Of a stretch of DNA of 12,815 nt, positions 4,467-12,786 are shown piece after piece. Source of the stretch: Gemmatimonadota bacterium (GTDB lineage Bacteria > Gemmatimonadota > Gemmatimonadetes > Longimicrobiales > RSA9); contig JACQPS010000343.1 of NCBI GenBank assembly GCA_016207445.1, positions 1-12,815 on the forward strand. The letters are read 5' to 3'. Both the position numbers and the translations under genes were made by a program. Positions within the stretch are counted from its first letter, which is position 1. Every line of letters starts with the position of its first letter. The notes under the pieces are model-generated. The model made no database searches, was not told where the DNA came from, and saw only the letters and a program-made list of their open reading frames with translations.

Positions 4467-6134
4467 ATGGCCACGGAAGCGCACCTGCGCCCGAGCGAGA
4501 TCAAGGACGTGCTCCTCCAGCAGATCGAGAAGTACGAGGAGGAGCTGCGGGTCGAGGAAGTCGGCGAGGTCCTGGAGGTGAAGGACGGCGTCGCCCGCAT
4601 CTACGGCCTGACCAACGCCATGTCCAGCGAGATGCTCGAGATCACCTCCAGCGGGAGCGGCGAGACGGTCAGCGCTCTCGCGCTCAACCTGGAAGAGGAC
4701 AACATCGGCGCCGTCATCATGGGCGACTGGACCGTGCTGCACGAGGGCGACGCCGTGCGGCGCACCAGCCGCGTGCTCGACATCGCCGTGGGCGCCGGTT
4801 ATCTCGGGCGCGTCGTCAACCCGCTCGGCGAGCCGCAAGATGGCGGCGGCGCGGTCGAGCCGCTCGAGGGGCGCCGGCAGATCGACATCGTGGCGCCGGG
4901 CATCGTACTGCGCCAGCCGGTGAAGGAGCCGCTCCAGACGGGGCTCAAGGCCATCGACTCGATGATTCCGATCGGCCGTGGCCAGCGCGAGCTGATCATC
5001 GGCGACCGCGGCACGGGCAAGACCGCGCTCGCGATCGACACGATCATCAACCAGCGCGGCGGCGACGTCATCTGCATCTACTGCGCGATCGGGCAGCGGG
5101 CGGGGAAGGTGGCGGCGGTGGTCGAGACGCTCAAGGAGTACGACGCGATGGAGTTCAGCATCGTGGTCGCGGCGAACGCGAGCGACCCGGCGCCGCTCCA
5201 GTACATCGCGCCGTACGCGGCATGCGCGCTGGCCGAGCACTTCATGTGGCAGGGGAAGCATACGCTCGTGATCTACGACGACCTGTCGAAGCAGGCGCAG
5301 GCGTACCGTCAGCTCTCGCTGGTGCTGCGCCGACCGCCCGGCCGCGAGGCGTACCCGGGCGACATCTTCTACCTGCACTCGCGGCTGCTCGAGCGCGCGG
5401 CCAAACTGGCACACGAGCAGGGCGGCGGCTCGCTCACCGCGCTGCCGATCGTGGAGACGCAGGCGGGCGACGTCTCCGCCTACATCCCCACGAACGTGAT
5501 CTCGATCACCGACGGCCAGATCTACCTCGAGTCGGACCTCTTCTACGCGGGCGTGCGCCCCGCGGTGAACGTCGGCATCTCGGTCTCGCGCGTGGGTGGC
5601 AACGCGCAGATCAAGGCGATGAAGCGGGTGGCCGGCCGGCTGCGCCTGGACCTGGCGCAGTTCCGCGAGCTCGAAGCGTTCGCGCAGTTCGGCTCGGAGC
5701 TCGACGCGGCGACGCAGCGGCAGCTCGCGCGCGGGCGGCGCACGGTCGAGGTGCTGAAGCAGCCGCAGTACGCGCCCATGCCGGTCGAGAACCAGATCAT
5801 GGTCATCTACGCCGTGACCAACGGCTATCTGGACGATGTGCCGGTCGAACGGATCAAGCAGTGGGAGTCGGGCTTCCATGATTTCATGCGGGCGCAGCGG
5901 CCGCAGATCGGCGAAGCGATCCGCAGCAAGAAAGAGCTGACGAAGGAGATCGAGCAGCAACTGGTCGCCGCGGTGCAGGAGTACAAGGAGCGGTTCGCGA
6001 GCCAGGCGCCGGCTGCAGCGGCCGCGGCGCCCGCGCCGCGGCCGGAGCCCGCGCCCGCCGAGGCGCCGCGCGGCGCCGAAGCGGGCGGGGAGCCGGCGGG
6101 CGGCCGGCCGGCACGCGCGGCCGCGGGGGACTGA
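4467..6134 (+). CDS. atpA: ATP synthase F1 subunit alpha
   Basis: The product is 555 residues; 500-515 is usual. It forms the non-catalytic nucleotide sites and gives the arginine finger to the catalytic sites. The P-loop is GDRGTGKT at 179-186; the family is almost always GDRQTGKT, so Gln is replaced by Gly at 182, while Lys185 and Thr186 remain. The Walker B region is LVIYDDLSKQ. PAVNVGISVSRVGGNAQ contains Arg375, the arginine finger. Family blocks such as ALPIVETQAGDVSAYIPTNVISITDGQI are intact. The extra length is a C-terminal tail of about 45 residues made of Ala, Pro, Gly and Glu, probably disordered. The ribosome site before the ATG is weak (GAGACGAG), following the repeat. The atpG start is three bases after the stop. 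Confidence 0.98.
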   Translation: MATEAHLRPSEIKDVLLQQIEKYEEELRVEEVGEVLEVKDGVARIYGLTNAMSSEMLEITSSGSGETVSALALNLEEDNIGAVIMGDWTVLHEGDAVRRTSRVLDIAVGAGYLGRVVNPLGEPQDGGGAVEPLEGRRQIDIVAPGIVLRQPVKEPLQTGLKAIDSMIPIGRGQRELIIGDRGTGKTALAIDTIINQRGGDVICIYCAIGQRAGKVAAVVETLKEYDAMEFSIVVAANASDPAPLQYIAPYAACALAEHFMWQGKHTLVIYDDLSKQAQAYRQLSLVLRRPPGREAYPGDIFYLHSRLLERAAKLAHEQGGGSLTALPIVETQAGDVSAYIPTNVISITDGQIYLESDLFYAGVRPAVNVGISVSRVGGNAQIKAMKRVAGRLRLDLAQFRELEAFAQFGSELDAATQRQLARGRRTVEVLKQPQYAPMPVENQIMVIYAVTNGYLDDVPVERIKQWESGFHDFMRAQRPQIGEAIRSKKELTKEIEQQLVAAVQEYKERFASQAPAAAAAAPAPRPEPAPAEAPRGAEAGGEPAGGRPARAAAGD

Positions 6135-6137
6135 TTC

Positions 6138-7007
6138 ATGGCCAAGGCCAGGGAGATCCGCCGCCGCATCCGTTCGGTCGAGAAGACCCGGCAGATCACG
6201 AAGACCATGGAAATGGTCGCCACGTCGAAGCTCAAGCGGGCGACGGACCGGGTCTACGCGGCGCGGCCCTTCGCGCAGCGGCTGGCCGAGGTGATCGGGC
6301 GGCTGCTCGAGCCGGAGCTGCGCGAGCGCTATCCGCTGCTGCGGCAGCCGGAGCGGTCGCGCCGCGCGGCCGTGCTGCTGCTGACGGCGAACCGCGGCCT
6401 GGCCGGCGCCTTCAACACGAACCTGATTCGGGAAGCGCGCGGGCTCGTGCAGCGGCTGCGGCAGGACGGGATCGAGGTCGAGCTGCACATCGTCGGCAAG
6501 AAGGGAATCGGGTTCTTCCGCTTCCAGCGCGAGCGCGTCGCCAGCGGCCGAACCGACATCACCGACCGTCCCACGGCCGACGACGCCGCCTCCCTCGCCG
6601 ACCCGCTCATGGCCGCGTTCGAGCGGCGCGAGCTCGACGCCGTCTATGTGGTATACGCGCAGTTCCGCTCGGCCATGTCCACGCCGCCGCGCGTGCTGCG
6701 GGTTCTGCCGGTAGAAGCGCCGAAGGAGAAGCGGCACGATGGGCACGTGCACAACTACATCCTCTCGCCGTCCGCGGACGAGATCCTGAACCGGATCCTG
6801 CCGCTCTACGTGCGCAACAGCATCTACCGCGCCCTGGTCGAGACCGCCGCCGCCGAGCAGGGTGCGCGCCGCACCGCGATGAAGAGTGCCACGGACAATG
6901 CGGGTGAGATGCTGGATATCCTGCGTCGCACTTACAACCGCGCGCGGCAGGCGCAGATCACGCAGGAGATCGCGGAGATCGTGGGCGGGGCGGCCGGGTT
7001 GGAGTGA
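6138..7007 (+). CDS. atpG: ATP synthase F1 subunit gamma (central shaft)
   Basis: The product is 289 residues, normal for the family. The N-terminal helix has the typical pattern REIRRRIRSVEKTRQITKTMEMVATSKLKRA. The central alpha/beta part starts at AVLLLTANRGLAGAFNTN. The C-terminal helix carries the signature ARRTAMKSATDNAGEMLDILRRTYNRARQAQITQEIAEIVGGA. The two long helices form the rotating coiled coil inside the head. No extra redox-regulatory insert of the chloroplast type is seen. The start follows a GGGGGA site at 6125-6130, about seven bases upstream, and sits three bases after the atpA stop. Confidence 0.97.
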   Translation: MAKAREIRRRIRSVEKTRQITKTMEMVATSKLKRATDRVYAARPFAQRLAEVIGRLLEPELRERYPLLRQPERSRRAAVLLLTANRGLAGAFNTNLIREARGLVQRLRQDGIEVELHIVGKKGIGFFRFQRERVASGRTDITDRPTADDAASLADPLMAAFERRELDAVYVVYAQFRSAMSTPPRVLRVLPVEAPKEKRHDGHVHNYILSPSADEILNRILPLYVRNSIYRALVETAAAEQGARRTAMKSATDNAGEMLDILRRTYNRARQAQITQEIAEIVGGAAGLE

Positions 7008-7023
7008 AAAGGAGTCACCAGCG

Positions 7024-8450
<1,427 letters not shown>

Positions 8451-8454
<4 letters not shown>

Positions 8455-8720
8455 TCATGCCGGCCGAGCGCCTGCGCGTCGCGGTCATCAGCCCCGAGCG
8501 CACGATTTACGAGGGCGATGCCGACATGGTGGTCGCGCCCGCCTGGGACGGCCAGGTCGGCATCCTGCGCGGCCACGCGCCCATGGTCGTGCTGCTCGGC
8601 CACGGTGATCTGCGGATTCGGCTGGGATCCGCGGAAGAGCAGTTCTTCGTTGCCGGCGGATTCCTCCAGGTCGTGGATGACGTCGTGACGGTGCTGAGCG
8701 AACGGGCCGAGGCGGAGTGA
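8451..8720 (+). CDS. atpC: ATP synthase F1 subunit epsilon, short form without C-terminal helices
   Basis: The product is 89 residues from GTG 8451, or 87 from ATG 8457; GGAGGAG at 8439-8445 favours the GTG, and both are acceptable. It covers only the N-terminal beta-sandwich: LRVAVISPERTIYEGDADMVVAPAWDGQVGILRGHAPMVV through FFVAGGFLQVVDDVVTVLSERA. The usual second domain, two helices of about 45 residues that inhibit ATP hydrolysis, is missing. No shifted frame after the stop restores it; a CAGTTGA array begins about ten bases later. Short epsilon subunits are known in Chlorobi and Bacteroidetes, so lineage is the simpler explanation, though truncation by the repeat is possible. It is the last gene of the operon. 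Confidence 0.93.
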
Positions 8721-8730
8721 CGGCCGCCAG

Positions 8731-8813
8731 AGTTAACAGTTGACAGTTTACAGTTTACAGTGGAAGAGCTGAGTGAATCTGACTGTCAACTGTGAACTGT
8801 TGACTGTCGACTA
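8731..8813. repeat. CAGTTGA heptamer array with inverted copy after atpC
   Basis: Left arm 8731-8760 reads AGTTAA, CAGTTGA, CAGTTTA, CAGTTTA, CAG. Right arm 8781-8813 is the inverted array, on the minus strand TCGA, CAGTCAA, CAGTTCA, CAGTTGA, CAGTC. The arms are separated by about 20 bases. It sits just before the intrinsic terminator, so the 3' end of the atp mRNA would carry two hairpins in series. It belongs to the same unit family as the arrays at 2665 and 4368. Confidence 0.9.
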
Positions 8814-8817
8814 GAAG

Positions 8818-8847
8818 AGGGCCGGACTGTCGTCCGGCCCTTTTTTT
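8818..8847 (+). terminator. Intrinsic terminator of the atp operon
   Basis: Stem AGGGCCGGAC at 8818-8827 pairs exactly with GTCCGGCCCT at 8832-8841 over a TGTC loop, followed by seven T at 8841-8847. This is a textbook Rho-independent terminator, about 100 bases after the atpC stop. Confidence 0.95.
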
Positions 8848-8971
8848 GCGCTTTCCTGGCGCGGCAGTTTTCCGTGAAAAGGGACGTCCGCGCCCGTACC
8901 CGCATGCGCGGCCGCCGCAACCCAAGCCGATCGGCGGACGAGCGAGAGTCGGGGCGGAAACGGAGGGAACG

Positions 8972-9607
8972 ATGCGCGCAAAGTTTTCTCGGCTGGTAGT
9001 CCTTGCCGTACTCCTCGCTCCGGCTCCGGCTGCCGCGCAGCTGGGGGCGCTCGCGGCCTGGGATGCACCCAGCTTCCTGCCGCCCCGTCCGGCCGACGAG
9101 CTGGGCGGCTACCTGATCGATCCGCCGGCCGGCACCTGGGGTCTGGTCGGGATCTGGCGTCAGACCGGCAACCTGAACCTGGGAGTGCGCGGCGGCATCC
9201 TGGACCGCGAGGCCGCCGACGATCTCGGCGTGCTGCTCGGTGCCGAGGTGTTCGGGCTGCTGGTCCCCTCCGGGCGCGACCTCCCCTTTGATCTCGGCTG
9301 GTCGCTCGGCATGGGCGCGACCTTCGACGGCGGCACCTTCCTGCGCATTCCGGCCGGCGTGAACGCCGGGCTTCGGCTGGGCTCGCCCGGATTCGTGTTC
9401 GTGCCCTACGTGCACCCGCGCCTCGCCCTCCAGGTCTTCTCGCTGAACGACCAGACGGAGGTGGAGCTGGGCGTGACCACCGACATCGGCGTGGACCTCC
9501 ACCTGGGACGCTCGTTCCTGGTGCGCGCGGGCGCCGCGCTGGGCGATCACGATGCACTCGGCGTGGGCGCAGCGGTGCGGACGGGACGCCGGGTGGTGGC
9601 GAGGTAG
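8972..9607 (+). CDS. Exported protein of unknown function, probable outer-membrane beta-barrel
   Basis: I do not recognise this 211-residue protein as a named family. It begins with a clear signal peptide (MRAKFSRLVVLAVLLAPAPAAA, cleavage before Gln23). The mature part is made of alternating hydrophobic/polar strands with many Gly, such as WGLVGIWRQTGNLNLGVRGGIL, FDLGWSLGMGATFDGGTFLRIPAGVNAGLRLG and TEVELGVTTDIGVDLHLGRSFLVRAGAAL, as in small outer-membrane barrels of the opacity-like type. The last residue is Arg, not the Phe or Trp usual at the end of barrels, so the assignment stays tentative. The start at 8972 has GGAGGG at 8962-8967 five to six bases upstream. It lies after the atp terminator, so it is a separate unit; no promoter stands out in 8848-8960. 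Confidence 0.75.
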   Translation: MRAKFSRLVVLAVLLAPAPAAAQLGALAAWDAPSFLPPRPADELGGYLIDPPAGTWGLVGIWRQTGNLNLGVRGGILDREAADDLGVLLGAEVFGLLVPSGRDLPFDLGWSLGMGATFDGGTFLRIPAGVNAGLRLGSPGFVFVPYVHPRLALQVFSLNDQTEVELGVTTDIGVDLHLGRSFLVRAGAALGDHDALGVGAAVRTGRRVVAR

Positions 9608-9610
9608 CGA

Positions 9611-9732
9611 GGGGTCAGGGGTCAGGGATCAGGGGTCGGGGATCCGGTCAATGTTGCGCCTCGGCGTCGACGTGACCAACATCCGCCTCCGAAGCAAGCG
9701 CCAGCAACCGCTCCCTGATCCCTGACCCCTGC
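9611..9732. repeat. GGGGTCA heptamer array with inverted copy before the PHP gene
   Basis: Left arm 9611-9645 reads GGGGTCA, GGGGTCA, GGGATCA, GGGGTCG, GGGATCC, starting three bases after the previous stop. Right arm 9711-9732 is the inverted array (on the minus strand GGGGTCA, GGGATCA, GGGAG) and touches the ATG of the next gene. The 65-base interior includes ATGTTG at 9651-9656 and CAACAT at 9677-9682, a second, inner inverted pair. The unit is related to the one at 154-211. Confidence 0.88.
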
Positions 9733-10536
9733 ATGCGCGTCGATCTGCACCTGCACTCCACGGCTTCCGACGGCTCGCTCGCGCCCGGCCTGCTGGTCGA
9801 GGCCGCCCGAAGGGGCGGGCTCGACGTCGTCGCGCTCAGCGATCACGATACGGCCGCAGGCGTGGCGGAGGCGCTCGCCGCCGCACCCGCCGGTCTGCAC
9901 GTGCTCGCCGCCATCGAGCTCTCGAGCACGCACGCGGGCAGCGAGCTCCACTTCCTCGGCTACGCCATCGACCCCGCCGCGGCAGTGCTGTCCGCCTTCG
10001 AGCGGGACGCGGCGCAGCGGCGGCGCGAGCGCATGCTGGGCATGGTCCGGCGGCTGGCCGAGATCGGCGTCGCCATCGAGTACGACGACGTGCTGGAAGC
10101 AGCCGGCCCGGGCGCGACCACGCTCGGCCGCGCCCACCTCGCCCGCGCCCTGGTGCGGCTCGGGCATGCGGCCAGCGTCAATCAGGTCTTCGAGCGCTGG
10201 CTGGGCGACGGCGGCCCCGCATTTCTCCCGACCGAGCTGCTCACGCCGCGCGAGGCGATCGATCTGGTTCACGCCGCCGGCGGTCGAGCCGTGTGGGCGC
10301 ATCCGCCGGCACGGCTGGTCGAGCCGGAGCTGCGACGTTTCACCGGCTGGGGGCTGGATGGCGTCGAATGCTTCCGGCCCGGCGCGGCGGATGCGCACGA
10401 GCTCGCGCGCAGGGCGCGCGCGCTGAACCTGCTCGTGAGCGGCGGCTCGGACTGGCACGGCGAGTGGAACGGACGCCTGGGCGAGTTCTGGGTGCCGGCG
10501 TCGGATATCCCCGAGATCCTCGAGGCTGTACGTTAG
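9733..10536 (+). CDS. PHP-domain phosphoesterase, RNase AM / TrpH (YciV) type
   Basis: The product is 267 residues, close to the family length. Metal-binding residues of the PHP fold are all visible: His6 and His8 with Asp13 in DLHLHSTASDG, Asp37-His38 in ALSDHDT, Glu62 in AIELS, His73, His135 in GRAHLARAL, His190 in WAHP, and Asp240/His242 in GGSDWHG. This set matches the trinuclear PHP enzymes related to E. coli RNase AM (YciV), which trims RNA 5' ends and degrades 3',5'-nucleotide bisphosphates. The exact substrate here is inferred. The ATG at 9733 has no Shine-Dalgarno site: the bases before it are the right arm of a GGGGTCA array. No downstream start fits, since the first motif begins at residue 4. 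Confidence 0.88.
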   Translation: MRVDLHLHSTASDGSLAPGLLVEAARRGGLDVVALSDHDTAAGVAEALAAAPAGLHVLAAIELSSTHAGSELHFLGYAIDPAAAVLSAFERDAAQRRRERMLGMVRRLAEIGVAIEYDDVLEAAGPGATTLGRAHLARALVRLGHAASVNQVFERWLGDGGPAFLPTELLTPREAIDLVHAAGGRAVWAHPPARLVEPELRRFTGWGLDGVECFRPGAADAHELARRARALNLLVSGGSDWHGEWNGRLGEFWVPASDIPEILEAVR

Positions 10537-10540
10537 AGAC

Positions 10541-10558
10541 CGCGGCGACGCGGCGAGC
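10541..10558. repeat. Short CGGCGACG octamer remnant
   Basis: Two octamer-like units, CGGCGACG and CGGCGAGC, lie five bases after the stop of the PHP gene. They match the units of the atpI element at 1177-1260. With only two units and no clear inverted arm this may be a decayed copy. Confidence 0.5.
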
Positions 10559-10560
10559 CG

Positions 10561-10596
10561 CGCAGACCCGAAGAGGTGCGCAGACCCGAAGAGGTG
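10561..10596 (+). repeat. 18-bp perfect tandem duplication carrying the ribosome site
   Basis: CGCAGACCCGAAGAGGTG occurs at 10561-10578 and again at 10579-10596, directly joined. Each copy has AAGAGG; the second copy puts GAGG (10591-10594) six bases before the ATG at 10601, so the duplication doubles the Shine-Dalgarno site of the metalloprotease-like gene. The unit is longer than, and unrelated to, the 6-8 base arrays elsewhere. Confidence 0.9.
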
Positions 10597-10600
10597 CGCC

Positions 10601-11197
10601 ATGTCACGACATGTTTTCGTGCTCACGGCCGTGTGGGTGTGCTGGCTGGCGCCGGCACGGGCGGCCGCACAGGTGGATTCCAGCGTGTCCGTGCTGGAGG
10701 CAATCGGCACCTATTACCTGGCGGGTCACGCGATGGCGATCCCTCATGAGCTCGGCCATGCGGGCGTCGTCATTCTGACTGGCGGACGGGTGACGGGGTA
10801 CAGGGTTCGGCCGCTCAGCCACGAAATCCACTATGCCGGCGCCGACGCCGGCTGGCAGCGCGTGGCGATCCGGTTGGCCGGGCCGGTCGCCAATCGCCTG
10901 ACGGCCGATCTGCCACGCTGGATCCACGAGCCGACTCGCGACGGCTTCTACTACCGATTCACCGGGGCTTTCGCGGTCAACAGCCACCTGCAGCTGTTGG
11001 GCAACAGCCTGCTGTCGTACGTGTCCGCCAAGCAAGACATGGCTACGGTTGCACGTACGTTGACTTCCAACAGGACCGGTCAGCTCGCGATCCTGACCGC
11101 GATCACGGGTCTTGCCCTGGCCGACGTGATCGTGAACTGGGAGGATGTCCAGACGGAGCTGGACATCATGTGGGGCAGAAAGAGGTTCGGCGAGTAG
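10601..11197 (+). CDS. Small exported membrane protein with a site-2-protease-like HExxH core
   Basis: The product is 198 residues. A signal peptide (about 1-23, ending ARAAA) is followed by a hydrophobic segment containing HELGH at 49-53, the HExxH zinc motif. AGPVAN follows at 93-98 and a third segment, LLGNSLLSYVSAKQDMATVA, places Asp146 where M50 (site-2) proteases have the third zinc ligand. A last hydrophobic helix spans about 161-179. The order HExxH, GPxAN, N...D is the M50 core, so an intramembrane or membrane-surface metalloprotease is my inference; the classic LDG motif is not exact. Known site-2 proteases release regulators or clear signal peptides, but no target is visible here. 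The start has a good ribosome site inside a tandem duplication. It follows the PHP gene by 64 bases, probably in one transcript. Confidence 0.7.
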   Translation: MSRHVFVLTAVWVCWLAPARAAAQVDSSVSVLEAIGTYYLAGHAMAIPHELGHAGVVILTGGRVTGYRVRPLSHEIHYAGADAGWQRVAIRLAGPVANRLTADLPRWIHEPTRDGFYYRFTGAFAVNSHLQLLGNSLLSYVSAKQDMATVARTLTSNRTGQLAILTAITGLALADVIVNWEDVQTELDIMWGRKRFGE

Positions 11198-11282
11198 ACG
11201 AACGCGCGCGCTGCGTCGCCGATCAGGGTACCCGTGCCGCTGGTGACGATCCGGTTTTGACAGCCGTCCGAGGGCGGGGAAC

Positions 11283-12455
11283 CTACACCGCCTGCAGGAT
11301 CGCTCCCTTCAGGTATCCCGTTTCCGGAATCTGCACGATCTCGGGGTGATCCGCGGCCTGGCCGCGCGCCTCGATCCAGCGCACGGTCCGGCCGGCGTCG
11401 GCCGCCGCCGACTGGAGCATGCGGCTGAAGAGATCGCGGCCGACGTGGTACGAGCAGCTGAAGGTGCAGAGGGTTCCGCCGGGGGCGAGCAGCCGCAGCG
11501 CACGCAGGTTGATCTCCTTGTAGCCGCGCAGCGCTCGTTCGACCGCGCTGCGCCGCTTCGCGAACGCGGGTGGATCGAGCACGATCATGTCGTAGCGCGC
11601 GCCCGCCGCCTCCTCGTCACGGAGGAAATCGAAGACATTACCCTCACGCACGCGCACGTGCGCGAAACCATTGAGGCGCGCGTTCGCCTCGGCTCGGGCC
11701 AGTGCTTCCGCCGACGAGTCGACCGCCACCACCGATTCGGCACGCACCGCCAGCTGCAGCGCGAACGAGCCGTGATAGGAGAAGCAGTCGAGCGCGTGGC
11801 CGAAACTCAGCTCTCCTGCCCGTTCCCGGTTCTCGCGCTGGTCCAGGAACGCGCCCGTCTTCTGGCCCGACCACGGCGCTGCCAGGTAGCGCACGGCGCC
11901 CTCGCGCACCTCGACCTCCTCCGGCACGAACCCGCGCAGCAGCTCGACGCGCCGGGGTAGCCCCTCGTGCTCCCGCACGGGGACGTCGTCGCGCGCCAGC
12001 ACGCCGGCCGGCCTCAGCAGCGCGTCCAGCGCCTGCACGATCTCCTCCCGGTAACGCTCGAGCCCCGCGGACAGGAACTGCGCGACCAGCACCTCGCCGT
12101 AGCGGTCGACCACGAGTGACGGCAGCCCGTCCGCCTCGGCATGCACCAGCCGGTACGCGCTCGGGCCGGTCGCCTCGCCCAGCCCCAGCCGTCGGCGGTA
12201 CGCGAGTGCGGCCTCCAGCCGCTCGTGCCAGAAGGCAGGGCCGAGGTCGACGTCGTCGTGAGTGAGCATGCGCAGCGAAATGGTCGACGCCGGGCTCCAC
12301 AGCGCCGTACCCACGAGCCCGCCCCGCTCGTCCAGCACGCGCACGGCGCCCGCGCGGCAAGCGGGCAGCTCCAGGATGTCACTCCGGTAGATCCACGGGT
12401 GCCCGCGCGCCCAGCGCGATGCGCCGCGCGCACTCACTCGAGCAGTATCGTTCAT
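11283..12455 (-). CDS. rlmI: RlmI-type 23S rRNA cytosine-C5 methyltransferase
   Basis: The product is 390 residues and uses S-adenosylmethionine to methylate a cytosine in 23S rRNA (C1962 in E. coli numbering, if function is conserved). The N-terminal PUA domain starts at GASRWARGHPWIYRSDI. A central domain ends with the family motif GQKTGAFLDQRENR (197-210). The Rossmann methyltransferase part has DCFSYHGSFAL (223-233), Asp246 in VAVDSS, DPPAFAK (294-300) and SCS with Cys334 as the likely catalytic cysteine. I choose the ATG at 12453-12455; an open frame continues upstream to 12527 but its first codons are the CGGGAT repeat (R-D-R-D-R-D). There is no strong ribosome site. The gene is divergent from the 23S rRNA gene, 327 bases away. 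Confidence 0.9.
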   Translation of the reverse strand: MNDTARVSARGASRWARGHPWIYRSDILELPACRAGAVRVLDERGGLVGTALWSPASTISLRMLTHDDVDLGPAFWHERLEAALAYRRRLGLGEATGPSAYRLVHAEADGLPSLVVDRYGEVLVAQFLSAGLERYREEIVQALDALLRPAGVLARDDVPVREHEGLPRRVELLRGFVPEEVEVREGAVRYLAAPWSGQKTGAFLDQRENRERAGELSFGHALDCFSYHGSFALQLAVRAESVVAVDSSAEALARAEANARLNGFAHVRVREGNVFDFLRDEEAAGARYDMIVLDPPAFAKRRSAVERALRGYKEINLRALRLLAPGGTLCTFSCSYHVGRDLFSRMLQSAAADAGRTVRWIEARGQAADHPEIVQIPETGYLKGAILQAV

Positions 12456-12473
12456 GTCCCGATCCCGATCCCG
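12456..12473. repeat. CGGGAT hexamer array at the rlmI start
   Basis: Read on the minus strand, CGGGAT occurs twice followed by CGGGAC, ending directly at the rlmI ATG. No inverted arm is seen. Like other arrays in the window it occupies the place where a Shine-Dalgarno site would be expected. Confidence 0.6.
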
Positions 12474-12492
12474 TTTCGCCTTGCCTCCGCGC

Positions 12493-12520
12493 TTGACAAG
12501 AACCGCCGACCTTATAGCTT
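12493..12520 (+). promoter_or_regulatory. Candidate distal promoter of the 23S rRNA gene
   Basis: A perfect TTGACA at 12493-12498 is followed after 16 bases by TAGCTT at 12515-12520, or after 14 by TATAGC. The -35 box is strong; the -10 is ambiguous. The TAGCTTT string is shared with the candidate atp promoter. It overlaps the divergent rlmI promoter candidate. Confidence 0.35.
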
Positions 12521-12538
12521 TGGGCATCCCCCGCGCAA
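12511..12538 (-). promoter_or_regulatory. Candidate rlmI promoter
   Basis: On the minus strand TTGCGC (12538-12533) and TATAAG (12516-12511) are spaced by 16 bases. RNA would start near 12504, about 50 bases before the rlmI ATG. The -10 box is five of six to consensus; the -35 box is weaker. Confidence 0.45.
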
Positions 12539-12585
12539 CGGTCGTGCAAACGCCTTTCGCAGCGGTGGTTGAGGCGTGTGAAGGG

Positions 12586-12619
12586 TTGACCGAAGACGCG
12601 GGGTTCGGTATCTTATAAT
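12586..12619 (+). promoter_or_regulatory. Candidate main promoter of the 23S rRNA gene
   Basis: TTGACC at 12586-12591 and TATCTT at 12609-12614 have the ideal 17-base spacing. A perfect TATAAT overlaps at 12614-12619 but would be 22 bases from the same -35 box. A GC-rich stretch (GCTCGGCGCGC) follows, typical of stringently controlled rRNA promoters. TGAAGGGTTG at 12579-12588 recurs at 12650-12659. Confidence 0.55.
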
Positions 12620-12687
12620 GCTCGGCGCGCAGTTGTGGCGTCGAACGGTTGAAGGGTTGTTTGACAAGTTGGGTCGAGTGGGGCAGG

Positions 12688-12724
12688 GGGCTCCGAGAAA
12701 TGGCTGTGCCATTTTTTGGGGCCC
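12688..12724 (+). promoter_or_regulatory. 17-bp hairpin in the 23S rRNA leader with an embedded terminator-like core
   Basis: The inner stem AAATGGC (12698-12704) pairs with GCCATTT (12708-12714) over a TGT loop and runs into a six-T stretch (12712-12717), resembling an intrinsic terminator. The outer bases GGGCTCC (12688-12694) pair with GGGGCCC (12718-12724), and GAG pairs with TTT between them through G-U and A-U pairs, so the whole can zip into one 17-pair hairpin. It may be an attenuator or a processing signal. Confidence 0.6.
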
Positions 12725-12737
12725 TGGGAAGTAAGAG

Positions 12738-12749
12738 AGCGCTTTAGGA
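12738..12749 (+). promoter_or_regulatory. Weak boxA-like antitermination motif
   Basis: The bases AGCGCTTTAGGA agree at eight of twelve positions with the E. coli boxA (TGCTCTTTAACA). The site is after the leader hairpin and before the 23S gene, where boxA would be useful. The match is weak. Confidence 0.25.
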
Positions 12750-12762
12750 GCCGTGTGGTGTG

Positions 12763-12786
12763 GGCCAGGGTGTGTGTGTGCTGGCC
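12763..12786 (+). promoter_or_regulatory. Hairpin at the 23S 5' end
   Basis: GGCCAG (12763-12768) pairs with CTGGCC (12781-12786) over a 12-base GT-repeat loop. The right side overlaps the first bases of the 23S gene, which in mature rRNA pair with the 3' end. It may be a temporary structure before processing. Confidence 0.45.

Larger units (their letters stand above)
12456..12782. other. Divergent intergenic region between rlmI and 23S rRNA
   Basis: No gene is supported in these 327 bases. They hold the CGGGAT array, divergent promoter candidates, a TGAAGGGTTG direct repeat 71 bases apart, the long leader hairpin and the hairpin at the 23S boundary. The composition is less GC-rich and more G/T-skewed than the coding sequence. 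Reading frames on the minus strand across it have no protein-like character. Confidence 0.7.

Noticed and set aside
8720..8760. Frameshift hiding a full-length epsilon subunit
   Set aside because: None of the frames after the stop gives the two-helix domain; the sequence turns straight into a CAGTTGA array.
12661..12689. Third rRNA promoter from the perfect TTGACA at 12661-12666
   Set aside because: No -10-like hexamer is found 15-19 bases downstream; the sequence there is a G-run.
12528..12782. tRNA gene or 16S 3' end in the region before 23S
   Set aside because: No tRNA T-arm or anticodon pattern, and no GGATCACCTCC, is present.
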